From Variovorax sp. ZS18.2.2 (GTDB lineage Bacteria; Pseudomonadota; Gammaproteobacteria; Burkholderiales; Burkholderiaceae_C), in the NCBI RefSeq assembly GCF_024701975.1, contig NZ_JANLNM010000001.1, positions 868,001 through 932,000 on the forward strand: 64,000 nt of DNA, given 5' to 3'. Position numbers and translations under genes: made by a program. Each line of letters opens with the position of its first letter. Within the stretch, counting starts at the first letter, position 1. The notes below the pieces were generated by a model, which did no database searches, had not been told where the DNA came from, and was given only the letters and a program-made list of their open reading frames with translations. Shown piece after piece: positions 15,394-24,251 of the stretch.

Positions 15394-18129
15394 TTACTTT
15401 GCAGACAGCAGGAACACCTGCTGCGTCTGGTCCCGCTGCAGCCGCGTCGCATTGCGCGTGCTGGCGAACGCGATCACGCCACCCGAAGTCACGGGCCAGG
15501 TGTTGATGCCCGAACCCTTCAGCAGCGTCCCCGCATCCCAGCCCGCGGGCTTCTTGTAGACAGCCGTCATCACGCGCCAGCGCCAGTCGGCCGAACGCGA
15601 GTCGAACCAGACCACGCGCACCGAGCCGTCCGCATCCACGCCCAGGCGCGGACGCTGGCTCATGGTGGTGGGCTCGGCGGCCAGCACGGCGGGTGCCGAG
15701 AAGGTCGCGCCGCCGTCGCCCGACACCGCCGCGAGCACCGCGAGGTTCTTGCCGGCCGGCTCCTGCTCCTTGCTTTCCCAGGCGACGACGAGGTCGCCGT
15801 TGCCAGCGAAGGCCACATCGGGGTGGCGATCGGCGCGGTCCGTCGCGCCCAGGCTCACGGGCGTGGCCCATGCACCGGCGGCGCCGCGCACCGCGACCTG
15901 GATCTGCCAGTCGTCGGGGTTGGAGCCGTCGCCATAGGCGGCCGCGCCGGTCCACAGCGGGTCCTGGTCGTTGCGGTTGTCCTGCCATGCGACGGCCACG
16001 CGGCCATCGGCCGCGACCGTCACGTTCGGCAGCACCGAAGCGGGGTAGTGCGGCGAGCGCGTGTCGTCGGGCGTGCCGGCATCGACCGACTTGCCGGCAC
16101 GCGAGAGGTTGCGCGGCTGCGCGTCGGTGCCGACCTCCTGCACCATGATGTCGAAGGGCTGGCCGCTCTGGATTTCCTGCCACGCGACCACCGGCTTGCC
16201 GCTGGCCGCGAGGGCGAGGTCCGGATGCTCGGCGCGGCCTTCGAGCGAGCGCACCGTGTCGGTCGATGCCCAGGTCGTGCCGCCATCGGCCGAATGGCGC
16301 AGGTTGATGACCGGGCGATGCGGCACCTGCACGGTGTCTTCTTCCCACGCCACCCACACGTCGTTGCCGCGCACGGCCACGCGCGGAAAGCGCGCGATGC
16401 CCTTGCCGCTCAAGGTGCGGCCGGCATCGTTCCAGACGCCCTTGGCATCGCGGCGGCGGTAGACGACGGTGCTGGTCGCGTCGTCATGCATCTCGGTGAC
16501 GGCATGCACCACGCCCGCGTCGGTCACGATGTCGGGGAAGCCCGCGAAATCGCCGCGTGCACCGGCGACGCGCAGAGCCCCGTCGGCCACGCTGTCTTCC
16601 TTCGGCAGAGCGACCTCCGGCTTCGGATCGACCGGTGCGGGCGAAACGAAGATCGGCGACACGGCGGCCTTCAGCTCCATCGCCTGCGCGGCCGGCGGAA
16701 TCGGCACATTGAGGCCGCGCACTTCGACGCGGTACCAGTCGGGCTGCGAACCGGCGGTGACGTCCACGCTGAAGGTCTCGTCGTCGCGCGTCGGCTTGAA
16801 GGTCTTGAATGGGCCGGCGCTCTTGCCGGGCATGCGGAACACCAGCACGTCCATGCCCGCCGCGCGCTGCACGCTGATGCGCAGGTGCCCGGCGGTGCCC
16901 GCGGGAACGAAGACCTCGTCGCCGCTCATGGCGGTGTAGCCGCCGCCCTTGAGGTCGGAGGTCATCGAGACGGCGGGGCCGGTGGGGTTGATCGACAGGC
17001 TGGTGTAGCCGGCGCGCATGGCTTCGAGAATGCCGCGCTCGTTGTAGGCCTTGGCCAGCACCTTGGTCACGGGCATGCCGGGGCTGTTGAGGTAGGGCGC
17101 GCCCCAGTATTCGCGGAAGTGGTTGTCGCTCGCGCCGGCCACGCCGAATCGGAAGCCCGCGTTCCAGCGGTTCTCGGCGTAGTCCATCTGCTTGTCGGGG
17201 CTCTTGGAGCGGTTCCAGACTTCGACCAGGTTCACGCCCTGCACGTTGGCATTCACGTTGGGCGAGCCGTCGGGATTCATCTCGCCGTCGTCGGCATGCG
17301 CGACCGACCAGATGGCGCCTTGTGCGTGCGCGTCCCAAATCGATTGCTGCACCAGCGCGAACTGCGCGCGGTCCGGATGCATCGCGCCTTGCACGACCGA
17401 GTCCACGCCGCCCAGTGAAATGGCGTGCGGCTTGCCGTTGGCCTCTTCGCCGCGCAGGAGCAGCAGCGACGACGATTCCCACAGCGGGTCGTAGTGCTGG
17501 TCGTAGGTGCGGTGATCGGTGAAGGGCATGAAGTCCAGGCCGGTGCGCCCGGCCTGGCCGATCTGGTCGGCCAGCGAGAGGTTGCCCTTGGCCATGTCGT
17601 GGTTCAGCTGGCGCGGCGCGCTGCCGTCGTCGGAGTGGTCGTCGTGCACATGCGTGTCGCCCTTGAACCAGGTACCCGTGGGCGCGGCCTTGTCGGCGAG
17701 CGAGAACTTGGCGACGACGTTGCGGGCCTCGCCCATCGTCAGCTCGCAGACATCGGTGCTGCCTTCGCAAGCGCCTTGCCAGCCGGCGAAGACGGAGCCG
17801 TGCGCGGCGGTGGCGATGAGCTTGACGCTCGCGCCCTCGGCGTAGTCGGCGCTGCACTGCGTGTCGCAGGCGATGGCGGTGTCCAGCGACTCCACGTCGC
17901 CGCTGCCGTCGCCTTGCACGCTCACGGACGCGGTGTGCTTGGCGCCTGCATCGCCGGGAGGGGGCGGGTTGTCAGGGGTGCCCGGGCTATCGGGGTTGCC
18001 GGAGCCCTGGCCAGGGAGAAGGGGGAAGAAGGAGCCTCCGCCGTTGCCCGAGCCTCCCCCGCATGAAGCGAGGAAGACCGCACAGGCCACCACCAGGAAG
18101 CGTTTTGAGAAAGTTTGAGTCGCCGACAC
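15394..18129 (-). CDS. CehA/McbA-type PHP metallohydrolase lipoprotein, multidomain
   Basis: 911 aa. Lipobox FLASC (Cys 23) followed by a Gly/Pro linker. Residues ~65-145 resemble an InlB-type beta repeat (GSGDVES, VFAGWQGACEGS) with four Cys. A PHP-type metal-dependent hydrolase follows from ~150: GDTHVHDDHSDDG, FMPFTDHRTYDQHYDP, WSVAHADDGEMN and FGVAGASDNHFREYWG supply the expected His/Asp ligands. A beta domain precedes a C-terminal half with repeated exo-alpha-sialidase/BNR-like strands (HSADGGTTWAS, VSGDGGATFSA). CehA and McbA members hydrolyse esters or carbamates; activity here unknown. Stand-alone gene ended by a terminator at 15349. Confidence 0.75.
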   Translation of the reverse strand: MSATQTFSKRFLVVACAVFLASCGGGSGNGGGSFFPLLPGQGSGNPDSPGTPDNPPPPGDAGAKHTASVSVQGDGSGDVESLDTAIACDTQCSADYAEGASVKLIATAAHGSVFAGWQGACEGSTDVCELTMGEARNVVAKFSLADKAAPTGTWFKGDTHVHDDHSDDGSAPRQLNHDMAKGNLSLADQIGQAGRTGLDFMPFTDHRTYDQHYDPLWESSSLLLLRGEEANGKPHAISLGGVDSVVQGAMHPDRAQFALVQQSIWDAHAQGAIWSVAHADDGEMNPDGSPNVNANVQGVNLVEVWNRSKSPDKQMDYAENRWNAGFRFGVAGASDNHFREYWGAPYLNSPGMPVTKVLAKAYNERGILEAMRAGYTSLSINPTGPAVSMTSDLKGGGYTAMSGDEVFVPAGTAGHLRISVQRAAGMDVLVFRMPGKSAGPFKTFKPTRDDETFSVDVTAGSQPDWYRVEVRGLNVPIPPAAQAMELKAAVSPIFVSPAPVDPKPEVALPKEDSVADGALRVAGARGDFAGFPDIVTDAGVVHAVTEMHDDATSTVVYRRRDAKGVWNDAGRTLSGKGIARFPRVAVRGNDVWVAWEEDTVQVPHRPVINLRHSADGGTTWASTDTVRSLEGRAEHPDLALAASGKPVVAWQEIQSGQPFDIMVQEVGTDAQPRNLSRAGKSVDAGTPDDTRSPHYPASVLPNVTVAADGRVAVAWQDNRNDQDPLWTGAAAYGDGSNPDDWQIQVAVRGAAGAWATPVSLGATDRADRHPDVAFAGNGDLVVAWESKEQEPAGKNLAVLAAVSGDGGATFSAPAVLAAEPTTMSQRPRLGVDADGSVRVVWFDSRSADWRWRVMTAVYKKPAGWDAGTLLKGSGINTWPVTSGGVIAFASTRNATRLQRDQTQQVFLLSAK

Positions 18130-18305
18130 CGTGAAACCTCTGGAATGAAGGCGGGACTCCGCAGGGCTGCCTGCTGGGTGATCCCACCGGAAATGGGAAC
18201 CAAAGGATGCTGTTTGCGCGTTACACGATTGTGAAAAATACTCAACGAATTATTTGTTTTTGATTAAGTAATGTTCAATTGAAGGCCGCCACCCGCGTCC
18301 ACCCG

Positions 18306-18510
18306 ATGACTGAAGATCGCGCGATGGACATCGCCTCACTCGAAATCCTCGTGGCCGCCATTGAGGAGAAAAGCCTTTCGCGTGCGGCCGACCGGGTGCA
18401 TGTCGTCACCTCCGCCGCGAGCAAGCGCATCACCGAACTGGAGCGCCAACTGGGCACGCGCCTCCTGCGCCGACACGGCCGGGGCGTGGAGGCCACGCCA
18501 GCGCACCGGC
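18306..18510 (+). pseudogene. LysR regulator, N-terminal fragment
   Basis: The first ~65 codons encode a normal LysR HTH (MDIASLEILVAAIEEKSLSRAADRVHVVTSAASKRI in two parts, start at 18306 or 18324), ending at RRHGRGVEATPA. The frame then continues as Arg-rich nonsense to 18854, and no effector-binding domain follows. The sequence switches at about 18500-18515 into another gene tail in a different frame, consistent with a deletion. Confidence 0.75.
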
Positions 18511-18831
18511 GAGCGCCCAGGCCTCCACTACGTCGTCGAAACCGATCCCGAGACGGGCTGGCTCGACGAGATCTCGCGTTGGTACGACACCGAGCACATG
18601 CCCGGCCTCGCGGCGGTGCCTGGGTGCGTGCGGGCGATGCGTTTTCTCAACCGCGGCGCCGGGCCGCTGTCGCTGGCCTGCTACGACCTGCTGCGCGAAG
18701 ACGTGCTGGGCTCGCCGCCCTGGCGCGCAGCGCGCGCCACCGCCTGGAGCGATATCGCGCGGCCGCACTTCACGAACACGAAGCGGACCATGTTCCGGGT
18801 CGTCGCCGACGCGCAGGACGCCGCCGATTGA
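18511..18831 (+). pseudogene. C-terminal fragment, DUF4286/EthD-like protein
   Basis: In the +1 frame relative to the LysR head, ~105 codons read as a coherent protein tail (HYVVETDPETGWLDEISRWY, YDTEHMPGLAAVPGCVRAMRF, RPHFTNTKRTMFRVV) ending at TGA 18829-18831. The YDTEHMPGLAAVPG core resembles small EthD/dimeric alpha-beta barrel proteins. There is no start of its own, so it is the 3' remnant fused to the LysR head. Confidence 0.6.
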
Positions 18832-18987
18832 ACGGTCCACCGTTTTGCGGCTGATCGCGTCGCCCCCGCGCAGGGGCGGGCGCCTGCGGGATTTCACCAA
18901 GGTGGTGCAGCCGCCACTGCGGCGCATACTGCGCCAAACCCACATGACGGCCCCTTCGGGGCCAGGGCGACTGTCAGGAGACACGCT

Positions 18988-20793
18988 TTGCAGCGAACCG
19001 ACATTGCCAACCCGGCCTATTTCCACAAGGTCGTCGATTGCCAGTACGCCTGTCCGGCGCACACCCCCGTCCCTGAATACATCCGCATGATCGCGCAGCG
19101 CCGCTACGGCGATGCGTACATGATCAACTGGGCCTCCAACGTCTTCCCGGGCATCCTCGGACGGACGTGCGACAGGCCCTGCGAGCCGGCTTGCCGGCGC
19201 GGGCGGGTGGAGGAAAGCAACGCCAGCGCGCCTGAGCCGGTGGCCATCTGCCGGCTCAAGCGCGTGGCCGCCGACATGAAGGAGGACGTGCGCGCGCGCA
19301 TGCCCAAGAGCGCTGCGAAGAACGGCAAGCGCGTCGCCTGCATCGGCGCGGGGCCGGCCTCGCTCACCGTGGCGCGCGACCTGGCGCCGCTCGGCTACGA
19401 GGTGACCGTGTTCGACGGCGAGGCCAAGGCCGGCGGATTCATCCGCACGCAGATCCCGCGCTTTCGGCTGCCGGAATCGGTGATCGACGAGGAGACCGGC
19501 TACGTGCTCGACCTGGGCGTCGAGTTCCGCGGCGGCGAGCGCATCGACTCGATGAAGGCGCTGATGGGCCAGGGGTGGGACGCGATCTTCGTCGGCTGCG
19601 GCGCACCGCGCGGGCGCGACCTCGATGTGCCCGGCCGAAAGGAAGCAGCGGCCAGCATCCACATCGGCATCGACTGGCTCAACTCCGTGTCCTTCGGCCA
19701 CATCAGCAGCATCGGCCGGCGCGTGATCGTGCTGGGCGGCGGCAACACGGCGATGGACTGCTGCCGCTCGGCGCGGCGCCTGGGCGGCACCGACGTGAAG
19801 GTCATCGTGCGTAGCGGCTTCGACGAAATGAAGGCCTCGCCCTGGGAAAAAGAAGACGCGCAGCACGAGGGCATTCCGATTGTCAACTTCCACGTGCCCA
19901 AGGCCTTCGTGCATGACCAGGGCCAACTGCAGGGCATGACCTTCGAGGTGGTCCGCGCCGAATACGACGACAAGGGCCACCGCTCGCTGGTGCCCACCGG
20001 TGAGCCGGACGCCTTCTTCGAATGCGACGAGGTGCTGGTCGCGGTCGGCCAGGAAAACGCCTTCCCGTGGATCGAGCGTGACAGCGGCATCGCCTTCGGC
20101 AAGTGGGGCCTGCCCACGCTCGACAAGAACACCTTTCAGTCGACGGTGCCCAACGTGTTCTTCGGCGGCGATGCGGCCTTCGGCCCGAAGAACATCATCA
20201 CGGCCGTGGCCCACGGCCATGAGGCGGCGGTGTCGATCGACAAGCTGTTGCGTGCAGAGCCGGTGTACGTGCGCCCCGCGCCCATGACCAACCTGGTGTC
20301 GCAGAAGATGGGCATCCACGAGTGGAGCTACGACAACGACACCTCCAACGACCTGCGCTACAAGGTGCCGTGGGCCAAGGCCGAGACGGCGCTGGCGAGC
20401 ATCCGCGTGGAGGTCGAACTGGGCTTCGACGCCGCCACCGCCTTCAAGGAGGCCGAGCGCTGCCTCAACTGCGACGTGCAGACCGTGTTCACCGAGGCCG
20501 CCTGCATCGAATGCGATGCCTGCGTGGACATCTGCCCGATGGACTGCATCAACTTCGTCGACAACGGCGAGGAGGCCGAGCTGCGGCCCCATCTCAAGGC
20601 GCCGGCGCTGAACCTGACGCAGGACCTGTACGTGTCCGGCGGCCTGAAGACCGGCCGCGTGATGATCAAGGACGAAGACGTATGCCTGCACTGCGGCCTG
20701 TGCGCCGAGCGCTGCCCGACGGGCGCCTGGGACATGCAGAAGTTCCTGCTGAAGATGACGCCGGCGGGGCAGGGGCAGGGGGTGACAGCATGA
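18988..20793 (+). CDS. GltD-like FAD oxidoreductase with two [4Fe-4S] clusters
   Basis: 601 aa with a TTG start, set by AGGAGA six bases upstream. N-terminal Cys-rich region (CQYACPAHTPVPEY, CDRPCEPACRRG) as in the GltD/DPD family, FAD motif CIGAGPASLTVARDLAPLGYEV at ~113, NAD(P) motif VIVLGGGNTAMDCCRSARRL at ~245, and a C-terminal bacterial ferredoxin domain with CIECDACVDICP and CLHCGLCAERCP. It probably passes electrons between NAD(P)H and the 2-oxoacid oxidoreductase encoded by the next two genes, with which it is translationally coupled (ATGA at 20790). Confidence 0.85.
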   Translation: MQRTDIANPAYFHKVVDCQYACPAHTPVPEYIRMIAQRRYGDAYMINWASNVFPGILGRTCDRPCEPACRRGRVEESNASAPEPVAICRLKRVAADMKEDVRARMPKSAAKNGKRVACIGAGPASLTVARDLAPLGYEVTVFDGEAKAGGFIRTQIPRFRLPESVIDEETGYVLDLGVEFRGGERIDSMKALMGQGWDAIFVGCGAPRGRDLDVPGRKEAAASIHIGIDWLNSVSFGHISSIGRRVIVLGGGNTAMDCCRSARRLGGTDVKVIVRSGFDEMKASPWEKEDAQHEGIPIVNFHVPKAFVHDQGQLQGMTFEVVRAEYDDKGHRSLVPTGEPDAFFECDEVLVAVGQENAFPWIERDSGIAFGKWGLPTLDKNTFQSTVPNVFFGGDAAFGPKNIITAVAHGHEAAVSIDKLLRAEPVYVRPAPMTNLVSQKMGIHEWSYDNDTSNDLRYKVPWAKAETALASIRVEVELGFDAATAFKEAERCLNCDVQTVFTEAACIECDACVDICPMDCINFVDNGEEAELRPHLKAPALNLTQDLYVSGGLKTGRVMIKDEDVCLHCGLCAERCPTGAWDMQKFLLKMTPAGQGQGVTA

Positions 20794-22649
20794 GCGCTAC
20801 CGTTCCGCAGATCGAAGGCATCAACGACTTCGTCATCAAGTTCGCCAACGTCAACGGCTCCGGCTCGGCCTCGGCCAACGAGCTGTTCGCCAAGGCGATC
20901 CTCCGCATGGGCGTGCCGGTGAGCCCGCGCAACATCTTCCCGAGCAACATCCAGGGCCTGCCGACCTGGTACGAGGTGCGCGTGACCGAAGCCGGCCACC
21001 TCGGGCGGCGCGGCGGCACCGACATGATGGTGGCGATGAACCCGCAGACCTGGGATGCCGACCTGGCCGAGCTGGCACCCGGCGGCTACCTCTTCTACGA
21101 CAGCACGCGGCCGTTGCCGCCCTCGAAGTTCCGCGACGACATCCGCGTGATCGGCATGCCGCTCACCGAGATCTGCAACGCGGTCTATCAGGACCCGCGC
21201 CAGCGGCAGTTGTTCAAGAACATCGTGTACGTCGGCGCGCTGGCCATCCTGCTGGGCATCGAGCCGGAAGTGGTCGAGAAGCTCTTCGGCGAGCAGTACA
21301 AGGGCAAGGAAAAACTGCTGGCCTCCAACGTGCAGGCGCTGCACCTGGGCTGCGACTTCGCGCGCGAGCATTTGCGTGAACCGCTGGGCATCAAGGTGCG
21401 GCGCGCCGATCGCGTGGGCAACCGCATCTTCGTGGACGGCAACAGCGCCGCGGCGCTGGGCTGCGTGTACGGCGGCGCGACGGTCGCGGCCTGGTATCCG
21501 ATCACGCCTTCGTCCTCGGTGGCCGAGGCCTTCCAGAAGTACTGCACCAAGTTCCGCGTGGACCCCGCCACCGGCCAGCACCGCTTCGCCATCGTGCAGG
21601 CGGAAGACGAGCTCGCCTCCATCGGCATGGTGGTCGGCGCCGGATGGAACGGCGCACGCGCCTTCACGCCGACCTCGGGGCCGGGCATCTCGCTGATGAC
21701 CGAGTTCATCGGCCTCGCGTACTTCGCGGAGATTCCGGTCACGCTCATCAACGTGCAGCGCGGTGGCCCCTCGACAGGCATGCCGACGCGCACGCAGCAG
21801 GCCGACATCCTCTCGTGTGCCTATGCTTCGCACGGCGATACCAAGCACGTGCTGCTGTTCCCCGAAGACCCGCACGAGTGCTTCGAGCACGCGGCCGCGG
21901 CGCTCGACCTGGCCGACCGGCTGCAGACGCCGGTGTTCCTCATGACCGACCTGGACATCGGCATGAACCAGCGCCTATGCGAGCCCTTTGCGTGGGACGA
22001 CGCCAAGGCCTACGACCGCGGCAAGGTCATGACTGCCGAAGAGCTGGAGGCCGGCCGCGACTTCGGCCGCTACAAGGATGTGGACGGCGACGGCATCCCC
22101 TGGCGCACGCTGCCGGGCACGCACCCGACCAAGGGCAGCTATTTCACCCGCGGCACCACACGCGATGCCTACGCGCGGTATTCGGAGCGGGGGCCGGACT
22201 ACATCTACAACGTCGAGCGGCTGCTGAAGAAGTTCGCGACCGCGGCCACGCTGGTGCCCCAGCCGGTGCTGCGGCCCGCGGCAGAGAAGACCGACCTGGG
22301 CGTGATCTATTTCGGATCGACCAGCCCCTCGATGCACGAGGCGCTGGAGGCGCTGGAAGAAGAGGGCATCCACCTCGATGCGCTGCGGCTTCGCGCGTTT
22401 CCGTTCCCGGACAGCGTGGCGCAGTTCCTCGCCGCGCACCGGCAGGTGTTCGTGGTCGAGCAGAACCGCGATGCGCAGATGCGCAGCCTGTTGGTCAACG
22501 AGCTGGACTTCGATCCGGCCCGGCTGGTGCGCGTGCTGCATTTCGACGGCACGCCGATCACGGCGCGCTTCATCGGCGAGGCGATCGCCGCGCATGTGCG
22601 GAAGATGGCGCCCGTCGCCCACACGAAGGAATGGAAGGAGTCCGCATGA
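20790..22649 (+). CDS. 2-oxoacid:acceptor oxidoreductase, fused gamma-alpha subunit
   Basis: 619 aa. Residues ~10-195 are the gamma domain (NVNGSGSASANELFAKAILRMG, EAGHLGRRGGTDMMVAMNP). The alpha domain from ~215 has AAALGCVYGGATVAAWYPITPSSSVAEAF and QAEDELASIGMVVGAGWNGARAFTPTSGPG, with MPTRTQQADI. A C-terminal domain (~500-600) follows. The complex oxidises a 2-oxo acid with CoA to acyl-CoA and CO2, reducing ferredoxin or a flavoprotein. It overlaps both neighbours by ATGA, indicating one tightly coupled operon. Substrate (pyruvate, 2-oxoglutarate or branched or aromatic oxo acid) cannot be read from the sequence. Confidence 0.88.
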   Translation: MSATVPQIEGINDFVIKFANVNGSGSASANELFAKAILRMGVPVSPRNIFPSNIQGLPTWYEVRVTEAGHLGRRGGTDMMVAMNPQTWDADLAELAPGGYLFYDSTRPLPPSKFRDDIRVIGMPLTEICNAVYQDPRQRQLFKNIVYVGALAILLGIEPEVVEKLFGEQYKGKEKLLASNVQALHLGCDFAREHLREPLGIKVRRADRVGNRIFVDGNSAAALGCVYGGATVAAWYPITPSSSVAEAFQKYCTKFRVDPATGQHRFAIVQAEDELASIGMVVGAGWNGARAFTPTSGPGISLMTEFIGLAYFAEIPVTLINVQRGGPSTGMPTRTQQADILSCAYASHGDTKHVLLFPEDPHECFEHAAAALDLADRLQTPVFLMTDLDIGMNQRLCEPFAWDDAKAYDRGKVMTAEELEAGRDFGRYKDVDGDGIPWRTLPGTHPTKGSYFTRGTTRDAYARYSERGPDYIYNVERLLKKFATAATLVPQPVLRPAAEKTDLGVIYFGSTSPSMHEALEALEEEGIHLDALRLRAFPFPDSVAQFLAAHRQVFVVEQNRDAQMRSLLVNELDFDPARLVRVLHFDGTPITARFIGEAIAAHVRKMAPVAHTKEWKESA

Positions 22650-23701
22650 CCTACCTCGCCAAGCCAAGGCTGCACCACCCGACGCTGGCCACCAACAAGG
22701 TCGGCTACAAGCGGCGCGACTACGAGGGCAAGATCTCCACGCTGTGCGCGGGCTGCGGCCACGACTCGATTTCCGCCGCCATCATCGAAGCCTGCTGGGA
22801 GCTGGACATCGAGCCGCACCGCGTGGCCAAGCTCTCGGGCATCGGCTGCAGCTCGAAGACGCCCGACTACTTCCTCGGCGCCTCGCACGGCTTCAACACC
22901 GTGCACGGCCGCATGCCCAGCGTGCTGACCGGCGCCAACCTGGCCAACCGCGACCTGCTGTACCTGGGCGTCTCGGGCGACGGCGATTCGGCTTCCATCG
23001 GCCTCGGCCAGTTCGCGCACGCCATGCGGCGCGGCGTGCGCATGGCCTACATCGTGGAGAACAACGGCGTCTACGGCCTCACCAAGGGCCAGTTCTCGGC
23101 CACGGCCGACCAGGGCTCCAAGAGCAAGAAGGGCGTGGTCAACACCGACAGCCCGGTGGACCTGGTCGCGCTCGCGCTGCAACTCGGCGCGAGCTATGTG
23201 GGGCGCGGCTTCTCGGGCAACAAGGCGCAGCTGGTGCCGCTGATCAAGGGTGCGATCAGCCACGGCGGCTCGGCCTTCATCGATGTCATCAGCCCCTGCG
23301 TGGCCTTCAACAACCACCCGGGCAGCACCAAGAGCTACGACTACGTGCGCGAGCACAACGAGGCGGTGAGCCGCATCGACTTCATCAGCGGGCGGGAAGA
23401 AATCACCGCCGACATCGGCCCCGGCGAGGTGATGGACGTGCGCCAGCACGACGGCACGCTGCTGCGGCTGCGCAGCCTCCACCCCGACTACAACCCCGGC
23501 GACCGCTACGCCGCGATGGCCTACATGCAGCGCCACCACGAGATGGGGGAGGTGGTGACGGGGCTGCTCTACGTCGACCCGCTGGCCACCGACCTGCACA
23601 CGGCGCTCAACACCTGCGACCGGCCGCTCAACACGCTGGAGGCAGACCAGCTGTGCCCCGGCGTGAGCGCACTCGAAAAGCTGAACGCCTCCTTGCGCTG
23701 A
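22646..23701 (+). CDS. 2-oxoacid:acceptor oxidoreductase, beta (ThDP) subunit
   Basis: 351 aa. STLCAGCGHDSISAAI holds the conserved Cys pair; SGIGCSSKTPDYF a further Cys; LGVSGDGDSASIGLGQF is the ThDP motif start and YIVENNGVYGLTKGQFSAT its end. Typical beta subunits carry a [4Fe-4S] cluster through CxxC plus two more Cys, of which C, C and C are visible; the fourth is probably in ISPCVAFNNHPG. ATGA overlap with the alpha subunit. The KEWKESA tail of the alpha subunit and this start share bases 22646-22649. Confidence 0.88.
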   Translation: MTYLAKPRLHHPTLATNKVGYKRRDYEGKISTLCAGCGHDSISAAIIEACWELDIEPHRVAKLSGIGCSSKTPDYFLGASHGFNTVHGRMPSVLTGANLANRDLLYLGVSGDGDSASIGLGQFAHAMRRGVRMAYIVENNGVYGLTKGQFSATADQGSKSKKGVVNTDSPVDLVALALQLGASYVGRGFSGNKAQLVPLIKGAISHGGSAFIDVISPCVAFNNHPGSTKSYDYVREHNEAVSRIDFISGREEITADIGPGEVMDVRQHDGTLLRLRSLHPDYNPGDRYAAMAYMQRHHEMGEVVTGLLYVDPLATDLHTALNTCDRPLNTLEADQLCPGVSALEKLNASLR

Positions 23702-23746
23702 GCAGGCGCCGGCGGCACCATTGACCTCACTTCCGGAGGGCGCACC

Positions 23747-24184
23747 ATGGCCGAGCGCACCGTTTTCCAATCCGTCTCGCGCAAGCACGTGATCAGCCTG
23801 GGCCCGCAGGCCAGCGTGCGCGATGCCGCCTGCGTGATGACGCGTGCCAACTGCGGCAGCGTGCTCGTCATGGAGTTGCCCGACACGCTGCTCGGCATCC
23901 TCACCGAGCGCGACCTGATGACCCGCGTGCTCGCCAAGGGGCTCGACCCCGACCGCACGCCGGTGCGCGAGGTGATGACGCCCAACCCGATCTGCGTGCC
24001 GCCCGAGACGCTGGTGTCCGACGCGGTCGTGCTGATGCTGGAGCGCGGGTTTCGCCACCTGCCGCTGGTGTCGGGGGCGAAGATCCTGGGCGTGTTCTCG
24101 GTGCGCGATGCGCTGCCGCGGGAAATCGGCACGGCGCTCAGCCAGACGGAGTTCAACGAGCAGGTGAACGACGCACTGGGGTGA
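23747..24184 (+). CDS. Tandem CBS-domain protein
   Basis: 145 aa made of two CBS motifs (SVRDAACVMTRANCGSVLVME..LLGILTERDLMTRVL and VREVMTPNPICVPPETLVSDAVVLMLERGFRHLPLV). CBS pairs bind adenosine nucleotides or NAD and act as energy sensors. It starts 45 bp after the beta subunit with GGAGG upstream, so it is the fourth gene of the oxidoreductase operon and a likely allosteric or assembly partner. Confidence 0.85.
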   Translation: MAERTVFQSVSRKHVISLGPQASVRDAACVMTRANCGSVLVMELPDTLLGILTERDLMTRVLAKGLDPDRTPVREVMTPNPICVPPETLVSDAVVLMLERGFRHLPLVSGAKILGVFSVRDALPREIGTALSQTEFNEQVNDALG

Positions 24185-24206
24185 GAAGCGGCAACCGGCG
24201 GCTGCC

Positions 24207-24235
24207 TTGCGCGCGTTTGGCTATTTGAATATGAT
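24207..24235 (+). promoter_or_regulatory. Promoter of tetR gene
   Basis: TTGCGC, 17-bp spacer, TATGAT. The predicted start of transcription (~24242) falls at the ATG at 24243, so the message is probably leaderless. The -10 lies inside the repeated 27-bp block. Confidence 0.5.
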
Positions 24236-24251
24236 GAGTGTCATGCCAAAT
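24225..24251 (+). repeat. 27-bp repeat, copy 1 (putative TetR operator)
   Basis: Direct repeat of 24873-24899 with one mismatch in 27 bases. It contains the -10 hexamer and a dyad (TTG..ATGA-N6-TCAT..CAA) across the start codon of the TetR gene. Confidence 0.7.
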
